This document shows, in pieces, positions 25,760 through 35,550 of a stretch of 64,000 nt of DNA. The translations under genes were made by a program, and so were the position numbers. Source of the stretch: Tabrizicola flagellatus (GTDB taxonomy: Bacteria; Pseudomonadota; Alphaproteobacteria; Rhodobacterales; Rhodobacteraceae); NCBI RefSeq assembly GCF_008271465.1, contig NZ_VMDU01000002.1:496001-560000 (forward strand), read 5' to 3'. The notes beneath the pieces are model-generated. The model was not told where the DNA came from and made no database searches. It worked only from the letters and a program-made list of their open reading frames with translations. Position 1 is the first letter of the stretch. Each line of letters starts with the position of its first letter.

Positions 25760-26143
25760 TCAGCCGGCCGAACCGTCGCCCGAATCGCCCCCCATCCAGC
25801 CCGCGTTCAACTGGAACCCGATCCGGCGCGGCGGCTCGGCCTTGGCCTCCTTCGGCACGGCGCGCAGGGTGACGGAAAGCTGCGTCACATGCTGGATCAA
25901 CTGCGTCTTCGCACCGTCCTCGTCGCGGCCGTAGAAGGTGATGATGTCGGGGTCGAAATAGCCCAGTCCCTCGATCCGCAGCACGCCGGATTCGTCCGAG
26001 GCAAAGCCCATCGCGATCTCCTGTTCCGCATCCAGCCCGGCTTCGAAGCTGCGGATATAGGCGACCAGCCGGTCATGGGCCGAGGCGGCTGGGCTTTTCG
26101 GCGTTTGGCTCCTGACTTTGGCGGACTTCCGGGTGGTGGCCAT
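25760..26143 (-). CDS. DUF6173-like conserved protein
   Basis: 127-aa soluble protein: a basic, Ser/Lys-rich N-terminal tail (about 20 residues), then a compact domain with IAMGFASDESGVLRIEGLGYFDPDIITFYG and LIQHVTQLSVTLRAVPK. It resembles a small family of unknown function found across Rhodobacteraceae. No catalytic motif is visible. It lies 60 bp after the rlmN stop on the same strand, with a repeat hairpin just beyond its own stop. Confidence 0.7.
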   Translation of the reverse strand: MATTRKSAKVRSQTPKSPAASAHDRLVAYIRSFEAGLDAEQEIAMGFASDESGVLRIEGLGYFDPDIITFYGRDEDGAKTQLIQHVTQLSVTLRAVPKEAKAEPPRRIGFQLNAGWMGGDSGDGSAG

Positions 26144-26203
26144 GGGACGCTCCCTCTTGCGCGGAAGGCCAGAGAACGCGACTGCGGCCGGGCCCGCAAG
26201 GGG

Positions 26204-27394
26204 TCAGCCGAGGCCGGCCTCGGCCGCGATCTGGGCCCTTGACTTCCGCGCCCGCTCGGTGGCCGATTTCAGCTGGCCGCAGGCTGCCATGATGTCCTCG
26301 CCGCGCGGGGTGCGGATCGGGCTGGCGTAACCGGCCTTGTAGATGATGTCGGCGAAGGCGTGGATGCGGTTGCCCGACGACCGTCTGTAGGGCGCGCCCG
26401 GCCATTCGTTGAACGGGATCAGGTTCACCTTGGCGGGGATCCCTTCCAGGAGCTTCACCAGCCGGTGCGCGTCTTCCTTCGTGTCGTTCACCCCGTCCAG
26501 CATCACATATTCGAAGGTGATCCGCTCGCTGTTCGACAGGCCCGGATAGGCTTTCAAAGCCTCCAGAAGCGTGGCGATGTTCCAGCGCTTGTTGATCGGC
26601 ACCAGCACGTCGCGGACCTCGTCCGTCGTCGCATGGAAGCTGATCGCCAGCTGGCAGCCGATCTCGGTCGCGGTGCGGGCGATCTCCGGCACCACCCCGC
26701 TGGTCGAGAGCGTGATCCGCCGGCGGCCGAGCGCGATGCCCTCGCCGTCCATCACGATCTGCATGGCGTCGCGGACGTTCTCGAAGTTGTAGAGCGGCTC
26801 GCCCATCCCCATCAGCACGATGTTCGAGATGAGCCGCACCTCTTCCTTCGGCGCGCCCGGCACCGGCCATTCGTCCAGGTCGTCGCGCGCCATCATCACC
26901 TGGCCGACGATTTCCGCCGCGGTCAGGTTGCGCACCAGCTTCTGCGTGCCGGTGTGGCAGAAGGAACAGGTCAGCGTGCAGCCGACCTGGGAGGAGATGC
27001 ACAAGGTTCCCCGGTCGGTTTCCGGGATATAGACCACCTCGACCTCATGGCCCCCGGCGATGCGCACCAGATACTTGCGCGTGCCGTCGGCCGAGATCTG
27101 GCGGGTCACCACCTCGGGGATCTCGATGGTGAAATGCCGCTCCAGAAGCGCGCGGTAGTCCTTGGCGAGGTTGGTCATCTGCGCAAAGTCGCGCACGCCC
27201 CAGTGATAGACCCATTGCCAGACCTGGCCGAGCCGCATCTTCGCCTGCTTTTCCGGGGTGCCGGCAGCGACCAGCGCGGCGCGCAGGGCCTCGCGCGTCA
27301 GGCCGACGATGTTCGTCTTGCCGCCCTCGGGCAGCTTGCGCGGGATGGTCAGCACGTCCTGCGTGATGGGGGCGGTTGCCGGTGCGGCGGTCAT
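26204..27394 (-). CDS. rlmN: Dual-specificity RNA methyltransferase RlmN
   Basis: Radical-SAM enzyme (396 aa) that methylates C2 of A2503 in 23S rRNA and A37 of some tRNAs. The 4Fe-4S motif is CTLTCSFC with Cys at 139, 143 and 146; [14 protein letters not shown] and [12 protein letters not shown] follow, and the resolving Cys lies in AACGQL near the C-terminus. The ATG at 27394 is used because the longer frame adds a Pro/Arg-rich extension. Confidence 0.96.
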   Translation of the reverse strand: MTAAPATAPITQDVLTIPRKLPEGGKTNIVGLTREALRAALVAAGTPEKQAKMRLGQVWQWVYHWGVRDFAQMTNLAKDYRALLERHFTIEIPEVVTRQISADGTRKYLVRIAGGHEVEVVYIPETDRGTLCISSQVGCTLTCSFCHTGTQKLVRNLTAAEIVGQVMMARDDLDEWPVPGAPKEEVRLISNIVLMGMGEPLYNFENVRDAMQIVMDGEGIALGRRRITLSTSGVVPEIARTATEIGCQLAISFHATTDEVRDVLVPINKRWNIATLLEALKAYPGLSNSERITFEYVMLDGVNDTKEDAHRLVKLLEGIPAKVNLIPFNEWPGAPYRRSSGNRIHAFADIIYKAGYASPIRTPRGEDIMAACGQLKSATERARKSRAQIAAEAGLG

Positions 27395-27464
27395 GGGGCA
27401 GATCCTTCGGTCGGGCCTTGTCACAGGCGATCTGGGCTGGCGCGCATATAGGGCAGGGGGGCGC

Positions 27465-27493
27465 AAAAGAAAAGCGCCCCGCGAAGGGGGCGC
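27465..27493 (-). terminator. Rho-independent terminator of the IalB-like gene
   Basis: On the minus strand a 7-bp stem GCGCCCC/GGGGCGC with a six-base loop is followed by TTTTCTTTT, the best-formed intrinsic terminator in the window. It lies 22 bp beyond the stop at 27516. Confidence 0.9.
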
Positions 27494-27515
27494 CCGGTTG
27501 GCCGGCCTGATGGCG

Positions 27516-28034
27516 TTACTTGCAGCGCTTCTCGGCGTCTTCCATGGCGGCGGTGAAACCGCGCAACGAGAAGGTGTCCTTCGTCTGCGTGCCCTTGCCG
27601 GACCGCGCGGTCAGGACCGCAGTGGTGCCGGCCTTCATCGCGGCCAGAAGCTTCGCATCCTCCTCCGCGCTGCCCGGCCAGGCCCATTCGCCATCGGTGA
27701 ACAGCTGGTAGGTGGCGCCGTCGATCGCGACATCGACCGTCGAGCCGCTGGCGAAGGGATAACCGCCGGTAAAGCTGATCTCGCCCGGCTTGCCCGGACG
27801 GAAGGTCACGAACAGAAGGATGTCGCCGCGCCGCACCGAAACCGGCTGGCCGTCGCGGGTGTTCAGCGTCTCCTTCGGCTTGGAAACGCCCCAGCACTCC
27901 TTGGGGTTCTCCTCGGTGAAGACGTTCCAGTCCGTCATCGTGGCGACGCGATTGGTCGACTCCTGGGCCTGGGCAGCCGCCCCGGCAAGCGTGATCGCGG
28001 CAACCGCCAGCGTGCGACCGAAAAGGGATGTCAT
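27516..28034 (-). CDS. Invasion-associated locus B (IalB) family protein
   Basis: 172-aa exported protein. Signal peptide about residues 1-23 ([17 protein letters not shown]), then an IalB-like domain with [32 protein letters not shown] and [17 protein letters not shown], and a terminal Cys (KRCK) that could pair with the Cys of ECWG. IalB proteins are periplasmic in alphaproteobacteria, and their role outside Bartonella is unclear. The gene is monocistronic: a terminator follows, and a divergent gene starts 167 bp upstream. Confidence 0.85.
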   Translation of the reverse strand: MTSLFGRTLAVAAITLAGAAAQAQESTNRVATMTDWNVFTEENPKECWGVSKPKETLNTRDGQPVSVRRGDILLFVTFRPGKPGEISFTGGYPFASGSTVDVAIDGATYQLFTDGEWAWPGSAEEDAKLLAAMKAGTTAVLTARSGKGTQTKDTFSLRGFTAAMEDAEKRCK

Positions 28035-28201
28035 GGTTGACGCAGCCTCCAAGCTGTCTTCCTTTCGCGCCGTTCTGCCCTGCCCGAATGGCCTTTTCGG
28101 CTGGCGCGGCGCCGTTCTACCCGATATTCCAGCCATACTCAAACAGGGCAGGTGGCGAAAGCCCCGTGGGCGACAATTCGCGCATATGTGACGGAGGTTC
28201 G

Positions 28202-29221
28202 ATGGCACAGATCGGGGCACAGGTCGGCGAAGGCGCGGTTCCCATGCTGGAAGTCTGGCGCGGCGGCATCCAGGAATGCGTGCACCGGGGCCATGCGGTG
28301 ATCTGCGACGCGAAGGGCATCGTCGCGGCCTGGGGTAACCCGGATGCGGTGATCTTCCCGCGCTCTTCGGCCAAGATGATCCAGGCACTGCCCCTGATCG
28401 AGACCGGGGCTGCCGCCGCCCATGGCCTGACCGACCGCCAGCTGGCGCTGGCCTGCGCCAGCCACGAGGGGGCGGAACTGCATGTCGGCATGGCCGCGCG
28501 CTGGATCGCCGATCTGGGCCTGACCGAGGCCGACCTGCGCTGCGGCGCGCACGAACCCTCGAACCGCGCCGAACGCGACCGGCTGATCCGCGCGGGCGAG
28601 GCACCCTGCCAGCTGCACAACAACTGTTCGGGCAAGCATTCCGGCTTCCTTACCGTGACCCGGCACCTGAAGGCCGGGCCGGAATATGTCGAGATCGACC
28701 ACCCTCTGCAAAAGGCCGTCCGCGCCGCGACCGAGGAGACCACGGGCGAGACGGTGGCGGGCTGGGGGGTGGATGGTTGCTCGGCGCCGAACTTCGCGAT
28801 GTCGGTCGCGGGGCTCGCCCGGTCGATGGCCGCCTTCGCCACGGCACGCGAGGGGCACGGGGCCCGCGAGGACGCGATGCATCGCCTGACCCGGGCCATG
28901 GCGGCCCATCCCGAACTCGTCTCGGGCGAGGGGCGGGCCTGCACGGAACTGATGCGCGCCATGGGCGGGCGCGTGGCGCTGAAGGGCGGGGCCGAGGCGG
29001 TCTATGTCGGCATCGTGCCGGAAAAGGGCCTTGGCATCGCGCTGAAGGTGGTCGATGGCGGCGAGCGCGGCTCGCAGGCGGCGATCGCCGCGCTTCTGGC
29101 GCGGATCGGCGTGCTGGACCCGGCCCATCCCGAGGCGGTCAAGCGGATGGCGGGCGTCCAGCGCAACTGGCGCGGGCTGGAAACCGGTTTCCTGCGGCTG
29201 GCACCGGGCTTTCCCGGTTGA
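28202..29221 (+). CDS. L-asparaginase, AnsA/R. etli type II family
   Basis: 339-aa asparaginase of the Rhizobium etli-type (Asparaginase_II) family, converting L-asparagine to aspartate and ammonia. Conserved stretches are FPRSSAKMIQALP, ACASHEGAELHV, HNNCSGKHSGFL (catalytic region) and VDGCSAPNFAMS. The ATG at 28202 follows a GGAGG ribosome site; upstream in-frame sequence belongs to the divergent promoter region. It precedes DUF2794 by 30 bp. Confidence 0.9.
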   Translation: MAQIGAQVGEGAVPMLEVWRGGIQECVHRGHAVICDAKGIVAAWGNPDAVIFPRSSAKMIQALPLIETGAAAAHGLTDRQLALACASHEGAELHVGMAARWIADLGLTEADLRCGAHEPSNRAERDRLIRAGEAPCQLHNNCSGKHSGFLTVTRHLKAGPEYVEIDHPLQKAVRAATEETTGETVAGWGVDGCSAPNFAMSVAGLARSMAAFATAREGHGAREDAMHRLTRAMAAHPELVSGEGRACTELMRAMGGRVALKGGAEAVYVGIVPEKGLGIALKVVDGGERGSQAAIAALLARIGVLDPAHPEAVKRMAGVQRNWRGLETGFLRLAPGFPG

Positions 29222-29251
29222 TTTGGAGGGCAAAGCGGGTAAGCTTTGCCG

Positions 29252-29596
29252 ATGAACGCCGAGGCGCCGATCCCGTTTCCGCAGTCCGACCGCATCGCCG
29301 ATGAGGTCAGCTTCGACCGGAAGGAACTTGGCCAGATCCTGCGGGTCTATGGCCGGATGGTCGCCGCCGGGGAATGGCGAGATTACGCCATCGCCGCAAT
29401 GCGCGACCTTGCGGTGTTCGCCGTCTTTCGCCGCACCTCGGAAACCCCGCTCTACCGGATCGAGAAGCGACCCAAGCTGCGCCATCGGCAGGGGCTGTAC
29501 GCCGTGGTGGGGATGGACGGCCGGGTGCTGCGCCGGGGCCATGACCTCGACCAGGTGCTCAAGGTGCTGGAACGCCGCCTGATCGGCCCGGTATGA
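29252..29596 (+). CDS. DUF2794 family protein
   Basis: 114-aa protein of the DUF2794 family, widespread in alphaproteobacteria, function unknown. VSFDRKELGQILRVYGRMVAAGEWRDYAI and FAVFRRTSETPLYRIEKRPKL are typical. The ATG at 29252 is chosen over a TTG two codons earlier. It probably shares a transcript with the asparaginase gene and ends at the hairpin repeat that faces the convergent NlpC gene. Confidence 0.82.
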   Translation: MNAEAPIPFPQSDRIADEVSFDRKELGQILRVYGRMVAAGEWRDYAIAAMRDLAVFAVFRRTSETPLYRIEKRPKLRHRQGLYAVVGMDGRVLRRGHDLDQVLKVLERRLIGPV

Positions 29597-29602
29597 GACG
29601 GC

Positions 29603-29650
29603 GCCTCCTCGGAGTCCGCGCGAGGAGTGACGCAGTCATCGACGAGCTTT
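29603..29650. repeat. CTCCTCG/CGAGGAG intergenic repeat, copy B
   Basis: CTCCTCG at 29605-29611 pairs with CGAGGAG at 29621-29627, followed by TGACGCAGTCATCGACGAGCT, nearly the same tail as copy A at 25.7 kb. It fills the gap between the convergent DUF2794 and NlpC/P60 genes and so probably terminates both. Confidence 0.75.
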
Positions 29651-29654
29651 CCGG

Positions 29655-30470
29655 CTAGAGGCGCTGCCGCGTCTGCACCAGCCCGCCGCCGCCGGCCGAG
29701 ATTCGCGCCACCGCCTCTTTCATCCCTTCGTAGGACACCGACATCGTGTGACCATTGGCGTGAATCACCCGGTCGCGGTCCACCACCATCGCCACGTGAC
29801 CCTTCCAGAAGATCAGGTCGCCGCGCTTCATCGGCTCGTTCGGGGCCAGCTGGCGGCCGAGCTGCATCTGCATGTCGCTGTCGCCGGGGCAGGGCAGCCC
29901 GCAGGCATGCAGCGACAGCTGCACCAGGCCCGAACAGTCCAGCCCGAACCGCGAATTGCCGCCCCAGAGATAGGGCGTTCCCAGAAGGCTTTCGGCCACG
30001 CTGACGGGATCGGTCGCCCAGTCGCCCAGTGCCCTCAAGTGGCACAGCGGGACAAAGCCATGCGGCGTGTTGGCCCAGGCCCCCCAGGATCCGATGACCG
30101 CCAGCCGCGACCCGAGGCTTAGCGCCATCCGCTCCGGGGCCTGGACCTGAGGCTCGGAATAGATATGCGTGCCGGGCGCCGCCACCCAATGCGTCGGCGC
30201 CGGACCCTGGCCCAGGTCGCTTTCCTCCATCCAGCCGCAGTAGCCGTCCTTGGCCGACAGGACGAACACATGCCCCTGGTCCCGGTCGATCACCGTCACG
30301 GCCTCGCCCAGCAGCAGCTGGCGATCGCGTGTCCCGCCCGGGCGGTCGCAGAGATTGGCAACCGGCACGATGACCTGTGCCTGCAAGCCTTCCGTTAGCG
30401 GCGCGTTGACCAGACCGGACAGCGACACATGTGCAACCCGGCCGGAAAATGGCGTCAGCCTGCGGTCCAT
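29655..30470 (-). CDS. NlpC/P60 cell-wall peptidase with SH3-like domains
   Basis: 271-aa probable dipeptidyl-peptidase that cuts peptidoglycan stem peptides (LysM-less YkfC/P60 type). N-terminal bacterial SH3-like repeats span about residues 10-150, then the NlpC/P60 domain with nucleophile Cys179 in FGLDCSGLVQL, a His in GHVAMVV and a polar residue in VIHANGHTM. No signal peptide is visible, so it may act on imported muropeptides in the cytoplasm. I use the ATG at 30470. It is 72 bp after the aminopeptidase gene on the same strand; the two may cooperate in peptide recycling. Confidence 0.87.
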   Translation of the reverse strand: MDRRLTPFSGRVAHVSLSGLVNAPLTEGLQAQVIVPVANLCDRPGGTRDRQLLLGEAVTVIDRDQGHVFVLSAKDGYCGWMEESDLGQGPAPTHWVAAPGTHIYSEPQVQAPERMALSLGSRLAVIGSWGAWANTPHGFVPLCHLRALGDWATDPVSVAESLLGTPYLWGGNSRFGLDCSGLVQLSLHACGLPCPGDSDMQMQLGRQLAPNEPMKRGDLIFWKGHVAMVVDRDRVIHANGHTMSVSYEGMKEAVARISAGGGGLVQTRQRL

Positions 30471-30542
30471 TGCGATTTCCTCCACTCGTCCACCCACTGC
30501 CTGCCATAAACCGCAGGCCTGACCGCCCCCGCTGCGGTTCCG

Positions 30543-31943
30543 CTAGAGTTCCACCATTTCCGCCAGCCCTTCAAGCACGGCCCGCGCGCCCTGGCCGACG
30601 GCGCCTTTCGGCCGCGCGGGCTGGTCGCTGGGCGTATGGCCATAGATGTCGAAATGCAGGTACCGCGGCCCTTCGACAAAACGGCGCAGGAACAGGGCGG
30701 CGGTGATCGACCCCGCAAAGCCGTAGCCCGGCGCATTGTCCAGGTCGGCGATCCCCGGCTCGATCACGCTCTCGTAGGGATCATGGAACGGCATCCGCCA
30801 GACCGGATCGAAGCCCTTGCGCGCCCCCGCCTCCAGCGCAGCCGCCAGCCCCGCGTCGTCGGTGTAGTAGGGCGCGAGGTCCGGCCCTACCGCCACGCGC
30901 GCCGCGCCGGTCAGGGTCGCCATGCTGATCAGCACGTCCGGCGCCTCTTCGCAGGCATGGGCCAGCGCATCGGCCAGCACCAGTCGCCCCTCGGCATCGG
31001 TGTCGTTGACCTCGACCGTCAGGCCCTTGCGGCTGGTCAGGATGTCCTTCGGCTTCAGCGCATTGCCCGAGACCAGGTTCTCCACCGCCGGGATCAGCAC
31101 GCGCAAGCGCAGCGGCAGGTCCAGCGCCATGATCATCCGCGCCAGTCCCATGACGGTCGCCGCCCCGCCCATGTCCTTCTTCATCAGGTTCATGCCGGAC
31201 GATGGCTTGAGGTTCAGCCCCCCGGTGTCGAAGCAGACCCCCTTGCCGACCAGCGTCAGCTTCGGCCCCGCCTTGCCCCAGCGCAGGTCCAGAATTCGCG
31301 GCGCGCGCGGGCTGGCGCGGCCGACGGCATGGATCATCGGGAAGTTCCGCGCCAGCAGGTCATCGCCCCGGATCGCCTGAACCGAGGCCCCGAAACCGGC
31401 CCCCAGCGCCACGAGCGCGGCTTCCAGTTCGTCCGGCCCCATGTCCTCGGCCGGTGTGTTGATGAGGTCGCGGGTCAGGGCCTCGCCTTCGGCCATGGCC
31501 AGCAGTCGGGCCGGGTCCATTCCCTTGGGGCAGACCAGGCGCGCAAGTGCGGTGGGCTTGCGGCCCGGGCGATAACGGTCGAAGCGGTAGCCCGAAAGCA
31601 ACCACGCAAGGGTGGCTTCGGTCGTCTCTGCCATGTCAAGCACGCCCTCAAGCCGCCAGTCGCCTGTGGGCAGACCCGTGACCGCCTTGGCCAGCCCGAA
31701 CCTCATCCGACGCCGGGCCTGCGGCGTGCCGAAGCCCGCGACCGCCCCGGCAAGACCGCCTGCCGGATCCGGCAACAGCCGCAAATCGCCCAGCCCGGCC
31801 TCGAATCCGGTCGCCTTCAGCCAGTCCGCCCAGGTCTTGCCGGGTCCGTTCAGAAATCCTGGCAATTCCTCGGGGCGCAGGACATGCAAGGGCAGTGCGG
31901 CGGCTGTGGGTTCGGCGAAGGCGACGGTCACGCGAGGTTTCAT
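30543..31943 (-). CDS. Leucyl aminopeptidase family (M17) metallopeptidase
   Basis: 466-aa M17 aminopeptidase removing N-terminal residues from peptides with two metal ions. The signature NTDAEGRLVLADAL is present, as are the metal/substrate loops VGKGVCFDTGGLNLKP and KKDMGGAATVMG, and SMATLTGAA. The N-terminal domain is shorter than that of E. coli PepA. The ATG at 31943 is the first giving conserved sequence. It runs into the NlpC/P60 gene. Confidence 0.92.
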   Translation of the reverse strand: MKPRVTVAFAEPTAAALPLHVLRPEELPGFLNGPGKTWADWLKATGFEAGLGDLRLLPDPAGGLAGAVAGFGTPQARRRMRFGLAKAVTGLPTGDWRLEGVLDMAETTEATLAWLLSGYRFDRYRPGRKPTALARLVCPKGMDPARLLAMAEGEALTRDLINTPAEDMGPDELEAALVALGAGFGASVQAIRGDDLLARNFPMIHAVGRASPRAPRILDLRWGKAGPKLTLVGKGVCFDTGGLNLKPSSGMNLMKKDMGGAATVMGLARMIMALDLPLRLRVLIPAVENLVSGNALKPKDILTSRKGLTVEVNDTDAEGRLVLADALAHACEEAPDVLISMATLTGAARVAVGPDLAPYYTDDAGLAAALEAGARKGFDPVWRMPFHDPYESVIEPGIADLDNAPGYGFAGSITAALFLRRFVEGPRYLHFDIYGHTPSDQPARPKGAVGQGARAVLEGLAEMVEL

Positions 31944-32226
31944 CCAGAAGGTTGGTCGGGATCTTCCACCCAGATGGCGTGCTTCACGGTCAGAAAGCAA
32001 GCATTTCCAGAGTATTGCGCCAGATTGCCGTCGATTCCCCGCAAATTTGGCTCCCTTGCGGCGCACTGTAGCACTGGCGTGACTGCACCCGTTGACGGCC
32101 GATTGCGCGCGCCATTCGGCCTGCAACCTTTCCTTGTGCGACTCGCCCGGCATCAGTGACGCCCAAGACTGTCGCGCAGGGCTTCTCCGCCGTCTGCGCA
32201 CTCCTGCTCCATGGATCGGCGGCCGG
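31944..32226. other. 283-bp intergenic region
   Basis: Holds the probable promoter of the aminopeptidase gene on the minus strand and the 3' end of the small hypothetical gene. I see no convincing frame, RNA gene, repeat or terminator here; base composition is slightly AT-richer near 31990-32050. Confidence 0.4.
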
Positions 32227-32607
32227 TCATATCAGCTGGTCGGCAAGCCCTGCTTCGATCGCCAGCGACCTTTCGGCAACCCGCATCAGCCGCGCCCAGA
32301 CCGCCGAGAAGGCCGTGCTGTCGGCGCATTCGAGGCAGGTCTTGGCATCCCCTGCCACGGTCGCAAGGCTCGAAAGGCCAAGGTCGCCCGCAAGCCGGGC
32401 CAGCCGCCCCAGCTGCCGCGCCATGTCACGCAATTCCTGCGCGCGGACCTTTTCGGCGATCGCTGCCATGGTCAGCGCCAGTTCGCCCAGGGCCCGCGTC
32501 ACCATCTGTTCGGCCACCGGCGCACCGAGGTTGCGGTAGATCACCGCGATCGCCTCGACATCCTGACGCACGACCTCGCGTGGCCTGAGAGTGGCAATCT
32601 CTCCCAT
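32227..32607 (-). CDS. Hypothetical helical protein
   Basis: 126-aa protein, predicted all-helical and Ala/Leu-rich, with no recognised domain. It has a Cys pair in KTCLECADS near residue 87 and heptad-like Leu spacing in LRDMARQLGRLARLAGDLGL. The ATG at 32607 (MGEIATLRP) is preferred over a start 19 codons upstream because it gives a clean hydrophilic N-terminus. It is divergent from the carbonic anhydrase gene across a 150-bp gap that should hold both promoters. Confidence 0.6.
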   Translation of the reverse strand: MGEIATLRPREVVRQDVEAIAVIYRNLGAPVAEQMVTRALGELALTMAAIAEKVRAQELRDMARQLGRLARLAGDLGLSSLATVAGDAKTCLECADSTAFSAVWARLMRVAERSLAIEAGLADQLI

Positions 32608-32757
32608 CACAAACACCCAAGTTTCATCACACCCGTGCACAGCCTGCGCCTGCATGCTGAACAATTGGTTGCCCGGATGGGATCCGGGCCTGATTTTGCC
32701 TCTCGAATTTTCCGCAAATGCAGCCTAGGCAGGGGCGCATATCAAGGATGCCCGCGC

Positions 32758-33405
32758 ATGACACCGATCCGCCCGCTTCCCGCCTACCTTGTCCAGCGCT
32801 TCCACGGCTGGCGCGCCACCACCTACCAGGACAACCGCGCCTGGTATCGCCGCCTCGCCGAAAGCGGACAGCATCCGCGCGCCATGGTGATCTCCTGCTG
32901 CGACAGCCGCGTGCACGTCACCTCGATCTTCGGCGCGGACGAAGGCGAGTTCTTCATCCACCGCAACATCGCCAACCTGGTGCCGCCCTACAACCCGGAC
33001 GGCGAGTATCACGGCACCTCGGCGGCGGTCGAATATGCCGTCACCTCGCTGGGGGTGGCGCATATCGTGGTGCTGGGCCATTCCAACTGTGGCGGGGTCA
33101 AGGGGTGCCATGACATGTGCCGGGGCCACGCGCCCGCGCTGGAAGAGAAGACCAGCTTCGTAGGTCGCTGGATGGACATCCTGCGCCCCGGCTTCGAGAA
33201 GGTCGCGCACCTGCCCGATGCGGAAATCCTTCAGGCGCTGGAAAAGCAGGCGGTGCTGACCAGCCTCGAGAACCTGCTGACCTTCCCCTTCGTTCGCGCG
33301 GCGGTCGAGGATGACCGGCTGACGCTGCACGGGCTGTGGAACAACACCGGGGAAGGCCTGCTTGAAGCCTACGATCCGGCGCGGGGCGGGTTCTTCGCTG
33401 TCTGA
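32758..33405 (+). CDS. Beta-class carbonic anhydrase
   Basis: 215-aa zinc enzyme interconverting CO2 and bicarbonate. Zinc ligands are Cys47 (with Asp49/Arg51 in CCDSR), His108 and Cys111 (HSNCGG). FIHRNIANLVPPYNPDGEYHGTSAAVEYAV is conserved. It is cytoplasmic, with no signal. The ATG at 32758 overlaps an alternative ATG ten bases earlier in another frame. It sits 69 bp before the NosR-like gene on the same strand. Confidence 0.94.
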   Translation: MTPIRPLPAYLVQRFHGWRATTYQDNRAWYRRLAESGQHPRAMVISCCDSRVHVTSIFGADEGEFFIHRNIANLVPPYNPDGEYHGTSAAVEYAVTSLGVAHIVVLGHSNCGGVKGCHDMCRGHAPALEEKTSFVGRWMDILRPGFEKVAHLPDAEILQALEKQAVLTSLENLLTFPFVRAAVEDDRLTLHGLWNNTGEGLLEAYDPARGGFFAV

Positions 33406-33474
33406 GCCCTGTCGCCGCACCCGGCCGACTTTGGTCGGATACGCGCCGGTCCCGCGCGCGCCTATTGTCGGCGC

Positions 33475-35550
33475 ATGCGCGCGCTGCTCTGCATTCTCTG
33501 GATCTGCCTGACGGCCGTCGTCGCTGCCGCCGATCCTTCGCCGCGCGACCGGATCGCGCCCCTGATCGTGCCGCCCTACGCGCTGGGCGAGGCGCTGGAT
33601 GACCGCGGGGTCTACAGCCTGCTCAACTCGGGCGGGGCAGAGGCGGGATATGTGTTCGAGACCGGCCCGCTTGCCCCCCTGCCGGGCTTTTCCGGCGGGC
33701 CGATCAACATGCTGGTGATGATCGACCTGCAGGGCACCTTCATCGATGTCCGCCTTCTCGACCATAACGAGCCGATCTTCGTCTCGGGCCTGGGCGAGGC
33801 GCCGTTCCTCAAGTTCCTCGAACAGTATCGCGGCCATTCGATCAACGAACCGCTGGTCGTGGGCACCCCCTACGGCTCCGGGGGCGGGGCCGACCTCGTC
33901 TATCTCGACGGGGTCACCAAGGCCACGGCCTCGGTCCGCATCGCGCATGAATCGATCCTGGCCGCGGCGCTGGCCGTGGCGCGCGAACGGATGCAGGGCA
34001 TCCAGTCCGCGCCGCCCGCACGGCCGGACCCCGGCCTCGACGAACCCCTCACCTGGGAGGACCTGGTCGCACAGGGCATCGCCCGCAACCTGCGCGTCAC
34101 CAATGCCGAGGCCGACGCGGCCTTTGCCGGGACGCTCTGGGCGACGGACGACCCCGAGGCGCGGGCGGACCCGGATGGCCTCTATCTCGACCTCTGGGCC
34201 GTGGACCTTGGCCCGCCCTCGGTCGCGCGCGCCGTGCTGAGCCCCGAAAGCCTGTCCGAACTCGGCCGCTTCCTTGCCGTCTCGCCGCAGGACGAACCGA
34301 TCCTCGTGATCGACACCGCCCGGCATGGCCTCGTGTCGAAGGACTTCGTCCGCAACACCGCGCCCGACCTCCTGTCGGCCACGCAGGGTGGCCTGCCCCT
34401 GGCCCTGCGCGATGCGGACCTGTTGTTCGAGACGCTGCCAGAAGTCCCCGAAGGCACCGCGATGATCCTGCGCATCGACCGCCGCCTCGGGTTCGATCCC
34501 GCCGCCGACTGGGAGCTGTCCGCCACCGCGCTGCGCGAACATGGCCAGTTCCAGCCCGAGATCGGCAGCGCCCATTTCACACTGACCCTCGCCGCGCCCG
34601 AACGGTTCTTCCTGCGCGAAACCCCGCCGGAGAAACTCGCCCCCTGGCAGGAGGCGATCCTGAACCGGCAGACGGATCTCTGGGCGCTGACCGGGCTTCT
34701 TGCCGTGATGCTTGCCGCCCTCGGCCCCGGGATGAACCGTCTGGCCGACCACGCGCTGTTCACCCCGATCCGCCTTGCCACCCTTGTCGTCGTCACCGGC
34801 TTCATCGGCTTCTGGGGACAGGGGCAGCTGTCCATCGTCACGCCGCTTGCCACGCTGCGCACCGCGCTGGACGGCGGGTCGCTGGCCTTCCTCCTTTACG
34901 ACCCCTTCTCCCTTCTCATCTGGGCGACCGCCATCCTCGGCTTCGTCCTCTGGGGCAGGGGGCTCTTCTGCGGCTGGCTCTGCCCCTTCGGCGCGTTGCA
35001 GGAATTCGCACACCACGCGGGCCGCCTGCTCCGCCTGCCGCAATGGGATCCCCCGGCCCGCTGGGACGGCCGGCTGAAATGGCTCAAGTACGGCCTTCTC
35101 GCGGCGCTCGTCGGTGTCACGCTCTTCGCCCCCGGCCAGCTCGACACCGCCGCCGAGGTGGAACCCTTCAAGACCGCCATCACCACCTTCTTCCTCCGCG
35201 ACTGGCCCTTTGTCGCCTATGCGGCGCTGTGGCTGGTCCTTAGTCTCTTCACCTTCAAGGGCTTCTGCCGCTGGGTCTGCCCGCTCGGCGCGCTCATGGC
35301 GATCGGCGGCCTGATCCGCGGCCGCGACTGGATCGCCCGGCGCAAGGAATGCGGCTCGCCCTGCCAGCTGTGCCGGGTGCGCTGCAAGTACGGGGCGATC
35401 AAGGCGAGCGGACAGGTCGCGTATTCGGAGTGTTTCCAGTGCCTCGACTGCGTGACGATCCACAATTCGCCAGCCGCCTGCGTCCCTCTGGTCCTCGCCG
35501 GCAAGGGCCGCCCCCTCGCTCCCCCGCAACTGCGCGAGGCGAAGGCATGA
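33475..35550 (+). CDS. NosR/NirI-like membrane flavo-iron-sulfur protein
   Basis: 691-aa inner-membrane protein with the NosR layout: signal peptide about 1-19; periplasmic FMN-binding domain with TKATAS, where Thr151 is the likely covalent FMN site; about five membrane helices at roughly 390-600; Cys-rich cytoplasmic loops (FCGWLCPFGALQEF, FCRWVCPLGA); and a C-terminal pair of 4Fe-4S clusters (CGSPCQLCRVRC, then CFQCLDC). NosR delivers electrons and supports nitrous oxide reductase. No nosZ, D, F, Y or L is in the window, so this may be an orphan paralogue serving another periplasmic enzyme. It overlaps apbE by four bases. Confidence 0.85.
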   Translation: MRALLCILWICLTAVVAAADPSPRDRIAPLIVPPYALGEALDDRGVYSLLNSGGAEAGYVFETGPLAPLPGFSGGPINMLVMIDLQGTFIDVRLLDHNEPIFVSGLGEAPFLKFLEQYRGHSINEPLVVGTPYGSGGGADLVYLDGVTKATASVRIAHESILAAALAVARERMQGIQSAPPARPDPGLDEPLTWEDLVAQGIARNLRVTNAEADAAFAGTLWATDDPEARADPDGLYLDLWAVDLGPPSVARAVLSPESLSELGRFLAVSPQDEPILVIDTARHGLVSKDFVRNTAPDLLSATQGGLPLALRDADLLFETLPEVPEGTAMILRIDRRLGFDPAADWELSATALREHGQFQPEIGSAHFTLTLAAPERFFLRETPPEKLAPWQEAILNRQTDLWALTGLLAVMLAALGPGMNRLADHALFTPIRLATLVVVTGFIGFWGQGQLSIVTPLATLRTALDGGSLAFLLYDPFSLLIWATAILGFVLWGRGLFCGWLCPFGALQEFAHHAGRLLRLPQWDPPARWDGRLKWLKYGLLAALVGVTLFAPGQLDTAAEVEPFKTAITTFFLRDWPFVAYAALWLVLSLFTFKGFCRWVCPLGALMAIGGLIRGRDWIARRKECGSPCQLCRVRCKYGAIKASGQVAYSECFQCLDCVTIHNSPAACVPLVLAGKGRPLAPPQLREAKA